A stretch of 17,152 bases of DNA from an uncultured Bacteroides sp. (lineage in GTDB: Bacteria; Bacteroidota; Bacteroidia; Bacteroidales; Bacteroidaceae). Below, piece after piece: positions 6,646 through 14,823 of the stretch (its first letter is position 1; the number at the start of each line of letters is the position of its first letter). The position numbers and the translations under genes are program-made. A model generated the notes under the pieces. The model had not been told where the DNA came from and searched no databases. It worked only from the letters and a program-made list of their open reading frames with translations. The stretch is taken from contig NZ_CAJTSC010000063.1 in the NCBI RefSeq assembly GCF_910578895.1, positions 1 to 17,152 on the forward strand, written 5' to 3'.

Positions 6646-7566
6646 ATGAAAAAAGGACTGCTATACGCCATATTGGCATCTGTGCTATGGGCCATCGTAA
6701 ATCCGTTTATCAAGCAAGGGCTTAGTTATGACTTCACTCCTATGAATTTCGCCGGCCTGCGTTTCACCAGTGTCGGCGTTTTACTTTTCGCTTACACCTG
6801 GCACAAAGGGATGTGGCAGGAAATCAGGCAGCACGGCAAACTGTTCCTCAACCTGATACTCATCAATATGCTGATGGGCTATACGGCTTTCTATTTCGGC
6901 GTGGACTTCGTCAGCGGAGCCATATCGTCCATCATCATGGGCATGACACCGCTTATCAACGTACTGCTTGCCCACCTGCTGGCAAGCAACGACAAATTGA
7001 ACGGTTATAAGATAACCAGCCTCATCATCAGCCTTGCAGGACTCCTGCTGATTGTGGGCATGGGCAGCGATGGCGAACCGCTGAGCTGGAAAGGCATTGC
7101 AGGCATCGTGCTGTTGCTGCTCAGCATCATCTTCCAGGGCTATTCCGCTATCTCCGTCTCCGAAGAAAAAGGCAAGATAGACCCTATCTTCCTGAATGCC
7201 GTGCAGATGTTTTTCGGCGGTGCCCTTATCTATGCCATAGGGCTGGGCACGGAAGGATACCACTCTTTCATCGGCAAGCCTGCCGGATTTTATCTCAGTC
7301 TGGGCATCCTCGTATTCATATCCGTCTTTGCGTTCAGTTTCTGGTTCATGGCGTTGCAAAGCAAAGACGCCAAAGTCAGCGACATCAACATGTGCCGCCT
7401 CATCAATCCCATTCTGGGAGCTGTATTAAGCTGGATAATGCTTACGGGAGAACACCCTGCATTCAGCACGGTAGCTGGCATGCTGATTATCGTCAGTTCA
7501 CTTATTATCTACTTCAAAGGGGCGGAAATCGTAAAGTATATCGGTACAAGAAGAAGAACGAAATGA
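6646..7566 (+). CDS. EamA/DMT-family inner-membrane transporter
   Basis: This 306-residue protein is made of about ten hydrophobic helices arranged as two five-helix EamA repeats. The first begins MKKGLLYAILASVLWAIVNP and the second begins near LSWKGIAGIVLLLLSIIFQG. This is the standard size and pattern of drug/metabolite transporters, which export amino acids, metabolites or toxic compounds, or import nucleotide sugars. The substrate cannot be told from sequence. The reading frame is open from 6571, but I chose the ATG at 6646. It gives a canonical positively charged N-terminus, lies about 25 nt after the predicted transcription start, and avoids a 25-residue extension that would overlap the promoter. 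It appears to be a single-gene unit, ending before the hairpin at 7605-7634. Confidence 0.9.
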   Translation: MKKGLLYAILASVLWAIVNPFIKQGLSYDFTPMNFAGLRFTSVGVLLFAYTWHKGMWQEIRQHGKLFLNLILINMLMGYTAFYFGVDFVSGAISSIIMGMTPLINVLLAHLLASNDKLNGYKITSLIISLAGLLLIVGMGSDGEPLSWKGIAGIVLLLLSIIFQGYSAISVSEEKGKIDPIFLNAVQMFFGGALIYAIGLGTEGYHSFIGKPAGFYLSLGILVFISVFAFSFWFMALQSKDAKVSDINMCRLINPILGAVLSWIMLTGEHPAFSTVAGMLIIVSSLIIYFKGAEIVKYIGTRRRTK

Positions 7567-7604
7567 GGCAAATAAAGTGATATCTTCTGCCCTATTAAAC
7601 GAAG

Positions 7605-7634
7605 CTCCCGGTTCCAGTTAACAGGAACCGGGAG
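7605..7634. terminator. Bidirectional terminator between EamA gene and fimbrial operon
   Basis: CTCCCGGTTCC (7605-7615) pairs perfectly with GGAACCGGGAG (7624-7634) over an 8-nt loop, a stable GC-rich stem. It lies between the end of the plus-strand transporter and the end of the minus-strand fimbrial operon. Only short T runs flank it (TTTC on the plus side, GTTTAAT on the minus side). Confidence 0.75.
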
Positions 7635-7657
7635 TTTCAAAGCATAAGAACCTGATG

Positions 7658-10600
7658 TTATTCTACGCAACGTATGAAGCAGGCATCGCTTTCATTTTTC
7701 CTACCATCTTCAAGTATACTATTGAGTAGTCCTATGGCGTTGAAGTCGAATGAAAAATAGTTGATATCAAGGCATACTTTGGGCTCATCCTTACCATTCT
7801 CCTGAACTACATGCTGTTTTTCCAACCAATACACCGCTCCGGGACGCATGAACAAGTCATAGAAAAGCGGCCTGTCTGCCAAACCTGATGTAGGATAGTA
7901 ACTCGTACGATTGCCATAACGATGCACACATTTCGCATTACCAGTGTAACTAATCGGTCTTTCCAAATCTATATCCCTACGACGTCCGTAGCCTGAAGCG
8001 CCAATCGGGAAAAACAAGTTGTTTCCCGTACTGGAGTTGTAGACAAAGCACCCACGCATGCCACGTCCCTTTTCCGTGTCCGGATTTCCGGAACGGTAAC
8101 CGTAAACATCCTCAAGCGATGATGCCGTTTCGGAAGCGTCATCATCGTAAAGCACTCCGTAATTAAACTGAATGTCATCATTGATAAACATGACATGATA
8201 ATCGTTGTAGCTGGCTATGCGTCCTACGGCAGGCATTCTTTTGCTCCACTTCGGCTCAGGTGTCGTATATTCCTCGTATGATATGTCTGCCCATTTCGAT
8301 GAATCACCATCCACAATCGCGAATTTCAGATTCTCATCGCTCTCAAAAAACTTAGGTTCTACATGTATCCACGGATTACGTTTATTCTTTTGGTTGGATG
8401 CGGCAATGGGCTGATCCAGGTTTCCGAACTTAAAAAGCGAACCCTCATCACACGGAGATGCCACCTCGCTATCCTTTGTCAGCAAATTAAATGTATGCCA
8501 CTTTACTCCGCCCGGAATCATCTGAATCGGCGCATACCCCTGCCGCACGAATATAAGATGCTGGCAGGAATAATAGTTGTAGTCGACACGAATCACCGCA
8601 CACCGCGACTTGTTCGCATCACACGTGCTCGTGAATCCTACGGTAAAATCTATCTGCGAACCCGAAAATCCCGATACCTCCTTGCCACCATCCACTGTAA
8701 CAAAATCTTCGCCACCCAACGACAACACCTCCGCTTTCCACGGACCATAAGAGGTCAGTGAGATGAATTCCGTAGCATTCTCTTTGGGCAATACCTTTAA
8801 GTTGACATGAAAAGGTGTCGTTTTATCGTGGCTGCGATATATGCCTTTCGGATTTACCACTCTACGCATCTGGAATATCTCACAAGTATCCCGCAACAGC
8901 TTTGTTTCTGTGCCTCCCCCTTCGGCGGAGAACTCCAATTCCGCACTTACCTCTACCGTGGCACGGCGGCGGTATGCCACATACGGGTTGTTGCCGGTAT
9001 AGCCGGTACTGATAATCAATTGTTTTGCCCGGGTGTAAAACGGAAGTTGTATATCGATGGTTTCATCATCATTGTATTTCAACGTATAATCACCGTCCTC
9101 CGCATCGCTATGCACTCCGTCAGCCACTTCATATTCGCGTGCTCCCAAGTTTCTGTCCGGATTGCTGTAATACGATTTATTATCGGTAATCTTGTGTATT
9201 CCTTCCGACTCGTCCCCTTTTCCGGTATCCAAAATCTTGTATTTTGTCTTGCGCAAAGAGAGGAAACCGTTCCACGGAGCATTAAGGGCAGGATTATCGG
9301 GATTTACATCATAATCGTATTGCTTGGCATAATCCAAATCGTTGTTGTAAGGAGCCCAGTTGTTGGTAATAATGTTCGCTTTCAATGATTTGAGCGTACC
9401 TCCACCGGTATTTATCTTTATCGGCAGATTCATCGTACGGTTATACAGGTAAGAGATGTAGTATTCATCGGGCACGATAATACTCGGCGGTATCTCCTTG
9501 TACTCGATATGCCAGTCGGCATCGTTGGCAAATTTATTGAAAACCAACGTCAGCTTATAGTGGTAATTGCGTTCGGCATCATAGTCGGTCTTGATGTCCT
9601 TGCCCAACATAAAGCGGAATTTGATAGGACCGTTGCCCACCTTGTCGGGATTGATGGAACGGTAATATCCCGTGACTTCAATATATGTGCCATACGGTTT
9701 ATCATCTTTGGGTTTCGAATTATCACCCATGTTTTCCCTGTCTTGTGCCTTATCTTTCCCCTCACCCTGCATGTTCTCGTAAAAGAACAGGGCTTCCGCC
9801 GATTCGGAATGGGCATTACTGCTGATTTTTTCAGGATTCCCTTCCTCATACGGATAGTAGGGACGCCCTTTGGCTATAATCACTTCACAGCTATCGCTTG
9901 GCGTGTCGGTGGCAGAATAGGCTATCTTCTCACCGTCCGCAATAAGCCCGGCTTTGTCTTTCACCGTATTCGTATCCCCCAAAAGACAGGTCGAAGGGAT
10001 GTCTTTAATCTGCACGGAGTTAATGTATACGAACACACCCTCCGCAAGCCGCGAACCGTCGTAAGCCACCGTCACCTTCGACGCCGCACGGCGTATGTCG
10101 GCATGTAGTGCCATGCTCTTCCGGTTGATAACCAGCAGGGGGGCAACTCCGGGTTTCGTGCCGTCCGCTTTGGCTTCCGCGCTTTTCACATCGAAATGGC
10201 CGAACATCTGGTTGTTGGCGGCAATGTCATCCGCATTCCAACTGAGCGATATTGCTTTCAGCCCGTCTACCGTCTTTATCGCATCGTCATAGGCAGTAAG
10301 TTCTCCCATGTTTGCCACGGCATAGATGTAATAGCGTCCATAAGGGACTGCCAGCGAAAACGTAGCACGGGGATTGGGGTCCGAGCTTTCCTTATAGTTG
10401 TTTATCACATCTTTCTTCACCAGTTTCTTGTCGCTGTCATACCGCAATACGCAAAGGCTCTTGATGCTGTTTATCGCATTGCCGGCAGTACGTGTTTCCC
10501 CGTTCAGTGCAGGCATCATAGGGCGAAAAGCCATGGTGCATTCCACACGGCTTTCTCCCTTGCCAACCGATTCGTCCGTAAACAATTCATCGTCCTTGCA

Positions 10601-10660
10601 GGCAGTGAAACATACCGCAAAGAGGGATAATAGAACATATAGTATTATATCACGTTTCAT
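7658..10660 (-). CDS. DUF4906-type fimbrial lipoprotein, probable tip adhesin
   Basis: This 1000-residue protein is the last and largest gene of the fimbrial operon. A lipoprotein signal ends at FTAC with Cys21. An Mfa-like N-terminal beta domain spans about 40-385 (NSIKSLCVLRYDSDKKLVKK; AVPYGRYYIYAVANMGEL), with a candidate Arg-protease site ETR57-TAG before it. A DUF4906-like region follows from about 395 (IIVPDEYYISYLYN). Residues about 615-711 look like a BACON/Ig-like sandwich (SYGPWKAEV with Trp641, ending IFVRQGYAP). The C-terminal part (about 740-1000) has FFPIGASGYGRRR (884-896) and ends CFIRCVE, reminiscent of FISUMP/C-type-lectin-like domains. By analogy with Mfa5 or FimE this would cap the pilus and bind a ligand. 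The domain edges and the lectin-like assignment are inferences by eye. The ATG at 10660 follows a 90-bp gap containing a short tandem repeat. Confidence 0.8.
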   Translation of the reverse strand: MKRDIILYVLLSLFAVCFTACKDDELFTDESVGKGESRVECTMAFRPMMPALNGETRTAGNAINSIKSLCVLRYDSDKKLVKKDVINNYKESSDPNPRATFSLAVPYGRYYIYAVANMGELTAYDDAIKTVDGLKAISLSWNADDIAANNQMFGHFDVKSAEAKADGTKPGVAPLLVINRKSMALHADIRRAASKVTVAYDGSRLAEGVFVYINSVQIKDIPSTCLLGDTNTVKDKAGLIADGEKIAYSATDTPSDSCEVIIAKGRPYYPYEEGNPEKISSNAHSESAEALFFYENMQGEGKDKAQDRENMGDNSKPKDDKPYGTYIEVTGYYRSINPDKVGNGPIKFRFMLGKDIKTDYDAERNYHYKLTLVFNKFANDADWHIEYKEIPPSIIVPDEYYISYLYNRTMNLPIKINTGGGTLKSLKANIITNNWAPYNNDLDYAKQYDYDVNPDNPALNAPWNGFLSLRKTKYKILDTGKGDESEGIHKITDNKSYYSNPDRNLGAREYEVADGVHSDAEDGDYTLKYNDDETIDIQLPFYTRAKQLIISTGYTGNNPYVAYRRRATVEVSAELEFSAEGGGTETKLLRDTCEIFQMRRVVNPKGIYRSHDKTTPFHVNLKVLPKENATEFISLTSYGPWKAEVLSLGGEDFVTVDGGKEVSGFSGSQIDFTVGFTSTCDANKSRCAVIRVDYNYYSCQHLIFVRQGYAPIQMIPGGVKWHTFNLLTKDSEVASPCDEGSLFKFGNLDQPIAASNQKNKRNPWIHVEPKFFESDENLKFAIVDGDSSKWADISYEEYTTPEPKWSKRMPAVGRIASYNDYHVMFINDDIQFNYGVLYDDDASETASSLEDVYGYRSGNPDTEKGRGMRGCFVYNSSTGNNLFFPIGASGYGRRRDIDLERPISYTGNAKCVHRYGNRTSYYPTSGLADRPLFYDLFMRPGAVYWLEKQHVVQENGKDEPKVCLDINYFSFDFNAIGLLNSILEDGRKNESDACFIRCVE

Positions 10661-10677
10661 ATCGTCCGTTATTTCCC

Positions 10678-10727
10678 GTTACAATTCTTCTTCCTATTCC
10701 TGTTACAATTCTTTATTTTCTGTTCCT
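10678..10727. repeat. Two-copy imperfect 24-26 bp tandem repeat
   Basis: GTTACAATTCTT occurs at 10678-10689 and 10702-10713, and each copy is followed by a similar pyrimidine-rich tail ending TTCCT. The pair lies in the 90-bp gap between the accessory fimbrillin and the DUF4906 gene, within the presumed operon transcript. No function is evident. Confidence 0.6.
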
Positions 10728-10750
10728 GCTCACATGCTTCCGGCGTCCAA

Positions 10751-11890
10751 TCACGGTTCCGGCTCCTCTTCATCCAGTCCGAACACCGGTTCGAGCACCG
10801 CCTCGGTGTAAGGAAGTATTTCTACCGTCCACGCAATGGCGCTCTCCTTGCCTATCACAGCGATGACCTTCACGTGCGTGTTGCGCGGCAACTGCGTCAG
10901 ATTCGGGAAATACTGCCATTCCAGCCACATGTCGGGCAGCTCCGCCAACTGTATTCTGGTCGAATAGTTGCGGCGACCATTCTCGCCGTCTGTTCCGGCA
11001 TCGTCGGCGTACTTACCTTCCAGCAGATAAATGGGCGGCAAGGCTATTTCTTTGTCCGTCGGCAAGTCGATGTTTTCACCAAAATACCGTTTGAAAGTAT
11101 AGTAGCCGTTGTTGGAGTCTTCCCACGATGGCACTTCGAAGGAGGTGATATCCCGCACTCCGTCGGCATCCGGTTCCCCATAGACCGCGTTTCGCGGCAG
11201 GTAATATTCCGTACGGAGCAGTTTGTTTATTTCCAAGCCCGCCAATGTCCGTTTTTCCCCGCTTTGATTGTCGAAGACAAACGAGAATTTCACGGCAGCT
11301 CTCGTTATAAAGAGGTTGCAGGCATAGTCTTCCTGTTCCGGCACCCATACGCTGTGGCACTCGCTCATGGGTAACGGTCCTGCCAACTCCTCCGTGGCTC
11401 CGCCAAGTGTGAACTTATACTCTGCCAGCTCCTTGACAGGAAAAGGCTTGCCCGCCTCTATGGTGCTGAAATCGTATGTCTTCAACTCCGAGGTCCCGTT
11501 ATCCGGCTCCTTGTTTTTGACCTTGGTAAGCCCCTCGTTGGCAAACAGATATATCTTCTTCTCCTCGTTTGCCACAACCCGGAAGTCCACATCCCCCACC
11601 TTCTTGACAAAATTGTTTTCGAAGTTGAGCAACCGGTTGTGCTCCACCGTTCCGTCAGGGCGTACTATGATGATGCGCAGGCACTTCATGTACTCGTCAT
11701 CATAATCACCTTCCGGCGCGGGCGTAATGCTGTAGCCGTCTGCCGCCCTGCCGGAGAATGCCACGCTGATATCGAGATTTGCCGTGACGGGCATCGGCGA
11801 TACCGGCTCTTCGTCACATGTCCGCGAACATCCGGCGGCAAACAGTGCCGCACAGCATAGCAGGATGATATATGCGTAGTGTTTCTTCAT
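10751..11890 (-). CDS. Accessory fimbrillin subunit (Mfa/Fim family lipoprotein)
   Basis: This 379-residue protein has a lipoprotein signal ending at LFAAGC (Cys21). A first beta-strand (VTANLDISVAFSGR) follows, with Arg48 as a candidate maturation site. Then come a fimbrillin-like N-terminal core (MKCLRIIIVRPDGTVEHNRLL; KKIYLFANEG) and a C-terminal domain ending in an extended strand (SAIAWTVEILPYTEAVLEPVF) and an acidic EEEPEP tail. The closing strand parallels the end of the major subunit in this operon, so it can probably take part in donor-strand polymerisation. It starts one base after the stop of the anchor gene, indicating translational coupling. By position it corresponds to the accessory tip subunits (Mfa3/Mfa4, FimC/FimD) of Porphyromonas, but I cannot say which. 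Confidence 0.75.
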   Translation of the reverse strand: MKKHYAYIILLCCAALFAAGCSRTCDEEPVSPMPVTANLDISVAFSGRAADGYSITPAPEGDYDDEYMKCLRIIIVRPDGTVEHNRLLNFENNFVKKVGDVDFRVVANEEKKIYLFANEGLTKVKNKEPDNGTSELKTYDFSTIEAGKPFPVKELAEYKFTLGGATEELAGPLPMSECHSVWVPEQEDYACNLFITRAAVKFSFVFDNQSGEKRTLAGLEINKLLRTEYYLPRNAVYGEPDADGVRDITSFEVPSWEDSNNGYYTFKRYFGENIDLPTDKEIALPPIYLLEGKYADDAGTDGENGRRNYSTRIQLAELPDMWLEWQYFPNLTQLPRNTHVKVIAVIGKESAIAWTVEILPYTEAVLEPVFGLDEEEPEP

Positions 11891-11891
11891 C

Positions 11892-12896
11892 TTACAATTC
11901 AGTATCGTTCAGTCGAACCGTCCAGTCATTGATTTTTATGGAAGTCTTGATCCACACGTTTTTCTCGTCAAGGAAGAAGACCAGCGACCATTCGCTCTCC
12001 CGGTCGAGAAATTCCTGTTTGCCCATTTTTCCATACAACTCGCTTTTGAGCAGCAACAGGTAGTTGTTCAGCGGAATGTCCACTACCTCTTTCCCGCCCG
12101 CCGTGCGGATGAGAAGCTTCGGCGAGTTTCCTGTCCAAAGGCGGGAAGTGGAAAATTCCGCGTATGCCACCACCATTTCTTTGTCATTGTCCATAATGCC
12201 CGTCGATGCTTCGCCGCTTGCCCACGGCAGATAAGTGACCGTGCCGTTGGGCAACGGGACGTTGTTCCATGCAAAGCGCGTGTTGTCGTCGGTAATGCGG
12301 AAATCGAAGTTCCTGGCATACACCGGCTCGCCGTTCAACTGCTGCAACACGATACGGATGTTGTTCGTATTCTTCATCATTTCCACCGTGCCATCCGTAT
12401 AAAAGTCGGTGGTTGTAAGCGTGAGTTCTCCCCAAAAGTGGTCGTGCAGCCTTTTCTGCACGGGCATCGTGAGGTCGGCATCCATCATTACTTCCTCCTG
12501 TTCCATCGGCACGTCCTCACCCGGTGCAGGCGTGAAAGCAAACGAACTTTCCTTACATTCCATTCCACCGTATGCGATGAAACGGTAGGTTCCTTCTTCG
12601 AGATCCAAACGCATCCGATACGCTTCGTCCTGCAATTCCGGTCCTGCCACGGTACGTGTACCGATGTAATGCCCGTCCTCGCCGTAAATCAGCACGGTGA
12701 GGCAGTCCACTTTCTTGGGAAAGGCATTGGCATATTCCATGTTGTAGTCATAGACGAAGCGCAAGGAAACACCGTGCGGACAAGGTTCGAGATCTTCGAA
12801 AAAACTTTCGCACGATGAGCCGGAAAGGGCAAGCAACAGGGCACAGAACACCCTGCCTGCAAGCCTTGAAATCCTATTTCGTCTAAGTTTTCGCAT
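11892..12896 (-). CDS. Mfa2/FimB-family fimbrial anchor lipoprotein
   Basis: This 334-residue protein has an Arg-rich N-terminus, hydrophobic core and lipobox SGSSC (Cys29). The family signature follows at once: a Cys (39), then HGVSLRFVYDYNMEYANAFP (41-60) and VDCLTVLIYGEDGHYIG. These features mark the Mfa2/FimB group, which stays lipid-anchored in the outer membrane and fixes the base of the pilus while limiting its length. Consistent with that role, there is no Arg after the first strand in the position where the other subunits of the operon have one. It begins 3 nt after the stop of the major subunit gene and ends 1 nt before the next gene, so it is tightly coupled within the operon. Confidence 0.87.
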   Translation of the reverse strand: MRKLRRNRISRLAGRVFCALLLALSGSSCESFFEDLEPCPHGVSLRFVYDYNMEYANAFPKKVDCLTVLIYGEDGHYIGTRTVAGPELQDEAYRMRLDLEEGTYRFIAYGGMECKESSFAFTPAPGEDVPMEQEEVMMDADLTMPVQKRLHDHFWGELTLTTTDFYTDGTVEMMKNTNNIRIVLQQLNGEPVYARNFDFRITDDNTRFAWNNVPLPNGTVTYLPWASGEASTGIMDNDKEMVVAYAEFSTSRLWTGNSPKLLIRTAGGKEVVDIPLNNYLLLLKSELYGKMGKQEFLDRESEWSLVFFLDEKNVWIKTSIKINDWTVRLNDTEL

Positions 12897-12899
12897 TCT

Positions 12900-14777
12900 T
12901 TAAAATTCTATTTTGTTTTCACATACAACCCACGGCAATACTTCTACTGCCACGGAGATATACAATTCACTGTCCTCGTCCGGATCCTCAGGATCCAAAG
13001 GATCGGGATTATTGTCCTGAATACGGGGATATCCGATTTTTGAAATCTTGGTGACGGACAACTTGTAAACATGGTTGCGCACCGTGGCAAACTCCATCGG
13101 TCCCATTTCGCCCGGCTTATTGTTGTCTCTATGACGATTCCAATAGTAGTAATAGAAATAATATCCAAGACCGGCATTATCATCCTTACTCGCCTGATAT
13201 AGCGTGAAACCGGCAGCCGTGGCGGCTTCACGGAAAGCAGCAAGGGCATCGGTATCGTCAGTATTTTTCAACAATGCCTGATAGAGTTCGTCCGGCGATT
13301 TTGTTGCTCCTGCCGCTGCCGTTGTAGCCGCTTTATAAAGAGACGAATTTACATCCTTGTACTCTTCGCTTTCCTTTATACCGCAGTTCCAACCTACATA
13401 AAGGTTGTTCTGGAACAGGTATAAAACGGGCAACAGGTGTTCACCGAGAAAATCCCGTCCATTTCCGGGAAACTGGTATGTTCCGTTAATGGCTTTGTAA
13501 AGATCGCCATTCGTATCCAAACCCTCTCCCGCAAGCAATTTGCCTTTGAACACAACGCCGGTAGAGAGCCCCGCCACCTGGCTGTTAACCTCGGGCAGTG
13601 TATTTTCGGTGACATAACGCCATATATGATAGTCTGCCGGAGCATAATCGGCATTATCTTCCTCCTTTCCGAGGACATCGGTTATGAGATAGTTGTCCCA
13701 CTGTGTCCGCGTATTATCATTGATTTTTCCGGCTTTATTGAAAAGCGGATAGTGAAACAATGTATGTAAAGCGCCGAAATCGGAACTGTTCATAAACTCT
13801 TTCTTTTTATCCGCATCCGTGTCTACCACAAAATTCGTTGCATTCTCTTCGGTAAGCAACGTTGTGTTCGCCCTCTGGTCGTCGGCAGACATGTGGCGCA
13901 GATAATAGAACTCCTTACTCATGTTGACAAGCCCCATTCTGACCAACTGCACTTTCAGCTGGTTGGCATCGTTCACACCAATGTCGTATGTGCAATTCTT
14001 GCCGCTTCCGTCTTTAAAGTCGAAACGTGCCACGGAGCGTTCCACCTTAACCGGACCACGACCTGTAAGATTATCCACATATCCTCCGTTTGCTCCGCTA
14101 AGGTCGAAAGCCCTGTCCGCCGAGGCATAGAGCGATGTCCATTGAGAGAACTGTGAGGGCAATTGCCTTTCGGCAATCACATAATTGGACATCAGAAACT
14201 CGTCATCCTTCCAAACCGCATCCGTACCTTTATTTTCATCTTTTATTTGATACACAAGATCCACCCAACTGTCTTTTTTCTCTACACTACCGTTCTCATG
14301 ATATTTTATTTCCTGAAGGAGTTCTTCGGTGGGGTTGCAGAAAACAAATACACGGATTGTCTGATATTCGTCTTTTAAGGTGCCGTCTGCATTATAAAAC
14401 TTTCCGATGCTGGTTTGATTGAACTCTGCGGCAACGCTTAAACTTGCCCCGGTCGATTTCAAACCGTCCACAATTCCCGATGCACAGTAATTGTTCTTAT
14501 TGTCGGCAAGAACCAACAGTATTTTTTTTACCGTATTTTCACGTTCCAAACCTACCTCCTTATCGGTAACAGCGCGCGATTCCGCTTCGCTGCCGACACG
14601 GCTCTTCGCACCGCCTGCCGAAGGCAAAGACACATTGATACTCATATAAGCAACCTTACCGGGTTCGCCGGGAGAACCATTGTCCGGTAATCGCGCAAGA
14701 TCGTCCGATTGGCATCCTGCCATCAGACCGGTCACAGCTATAAACGCCCCAATCTTCACTAATCTTTTGAAAATCAT
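12900..14777 (-). CDS. Mfa1-family major fimbrial subunit (fimbrillin)
   Basis: This 625-residue protein is somewhat longer than P. gingivalis Mfa1 (about 563). A lipoprotein signal ends at LMAGC (Cys22). A removable first strand (KVAYMSINVSLPS, 41-53) precedes candidate Arg cleavage sites at Arg60 and Arg68 (ESR-AVTDKE), and the N-terminal fimbrillin domain continues with VKKILLVLADNKNN. The C-terminal half carries features seen in Mfa1-type subunits: GRDFLGEHLLPVLYLFQNNL, a Tyr-rich GYYFYYYYWNRHR segment, VRNHVYKLSVTKI, and a final strand ending EVLPWVVCENKIEF that can act as donor strand. An acidic Pro/Asp linker (589-605) precedes that strand. An AAAGGAAAATT ribosome site lies before the ATG, and the gene sits 46 bp after the DUF3868 gene. 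It is the likely stalk polymer of the pilus. Confidence 0.88.
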   Translation of the reverse strand: MIFKRLVKIGAFIAVTGLMAGCQSDDLARLPDNGSPGEPGKVAYMSINVSLPSAGGAKSRVGSEAESRAVTDKEVGLERENTVKKILLVLADNKNNYCASGIVDGLKSTGASLSVAAEFNQTSIGKFYNADGTLKDEYQTIRVFVFCNPTEELLQEIKYHENGSVEKKDSWVDLVYQIKDENKGTDAVWKDDEFLMSNYVIAERQLPSQFSQWTSLYASADRAFDLSGANGGYVDNLTGRGPVKVERSVARFDFKDGSGKNCTYDIGVNDANQLKVQLVRMGLVNMSKEFYYLRHMSADDQRANTTLLTEENATNFVVDTDADKKKEFMNSSDFGALHTLFHYPLFNKAGKINDNTRTQWDNYLITDVLGKEEDNADYAPADYHIWRYVTENTLPEVNSQVAGLSTGVVFKGKLLAGEGLDTNGDLYKAINGTYQFPGNGRDFLGEHLLPVLYLFQNNLYVGWNCGIKESEEYKDVNSSLYKAATTAAAGATKSPDELYQALLKNTDDTDALAAFREAATAAGFTLYQASKDDNAGLGYYFYYYYWNRHRDNNKPGEMGPMEFATVRNHVYKLSVTKISKIGYPRIQDNNPDPLDPEDPDEDSELYISVAVEVLPWVVCENKIEF

Positions 14778-14823
14778 AATTTTCCTTTTAATTAATTTAT
14801 ATTGTTCTTTACTTATTCCTTAA

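Noticed and set aside
9509..10108. Plus-strand open frame of 199 residues opposite the DUF4906 gene
   Set aside because: Antisense shadow; no signal, motif or ribosome site, and the minus-strand gene is continuous across it.
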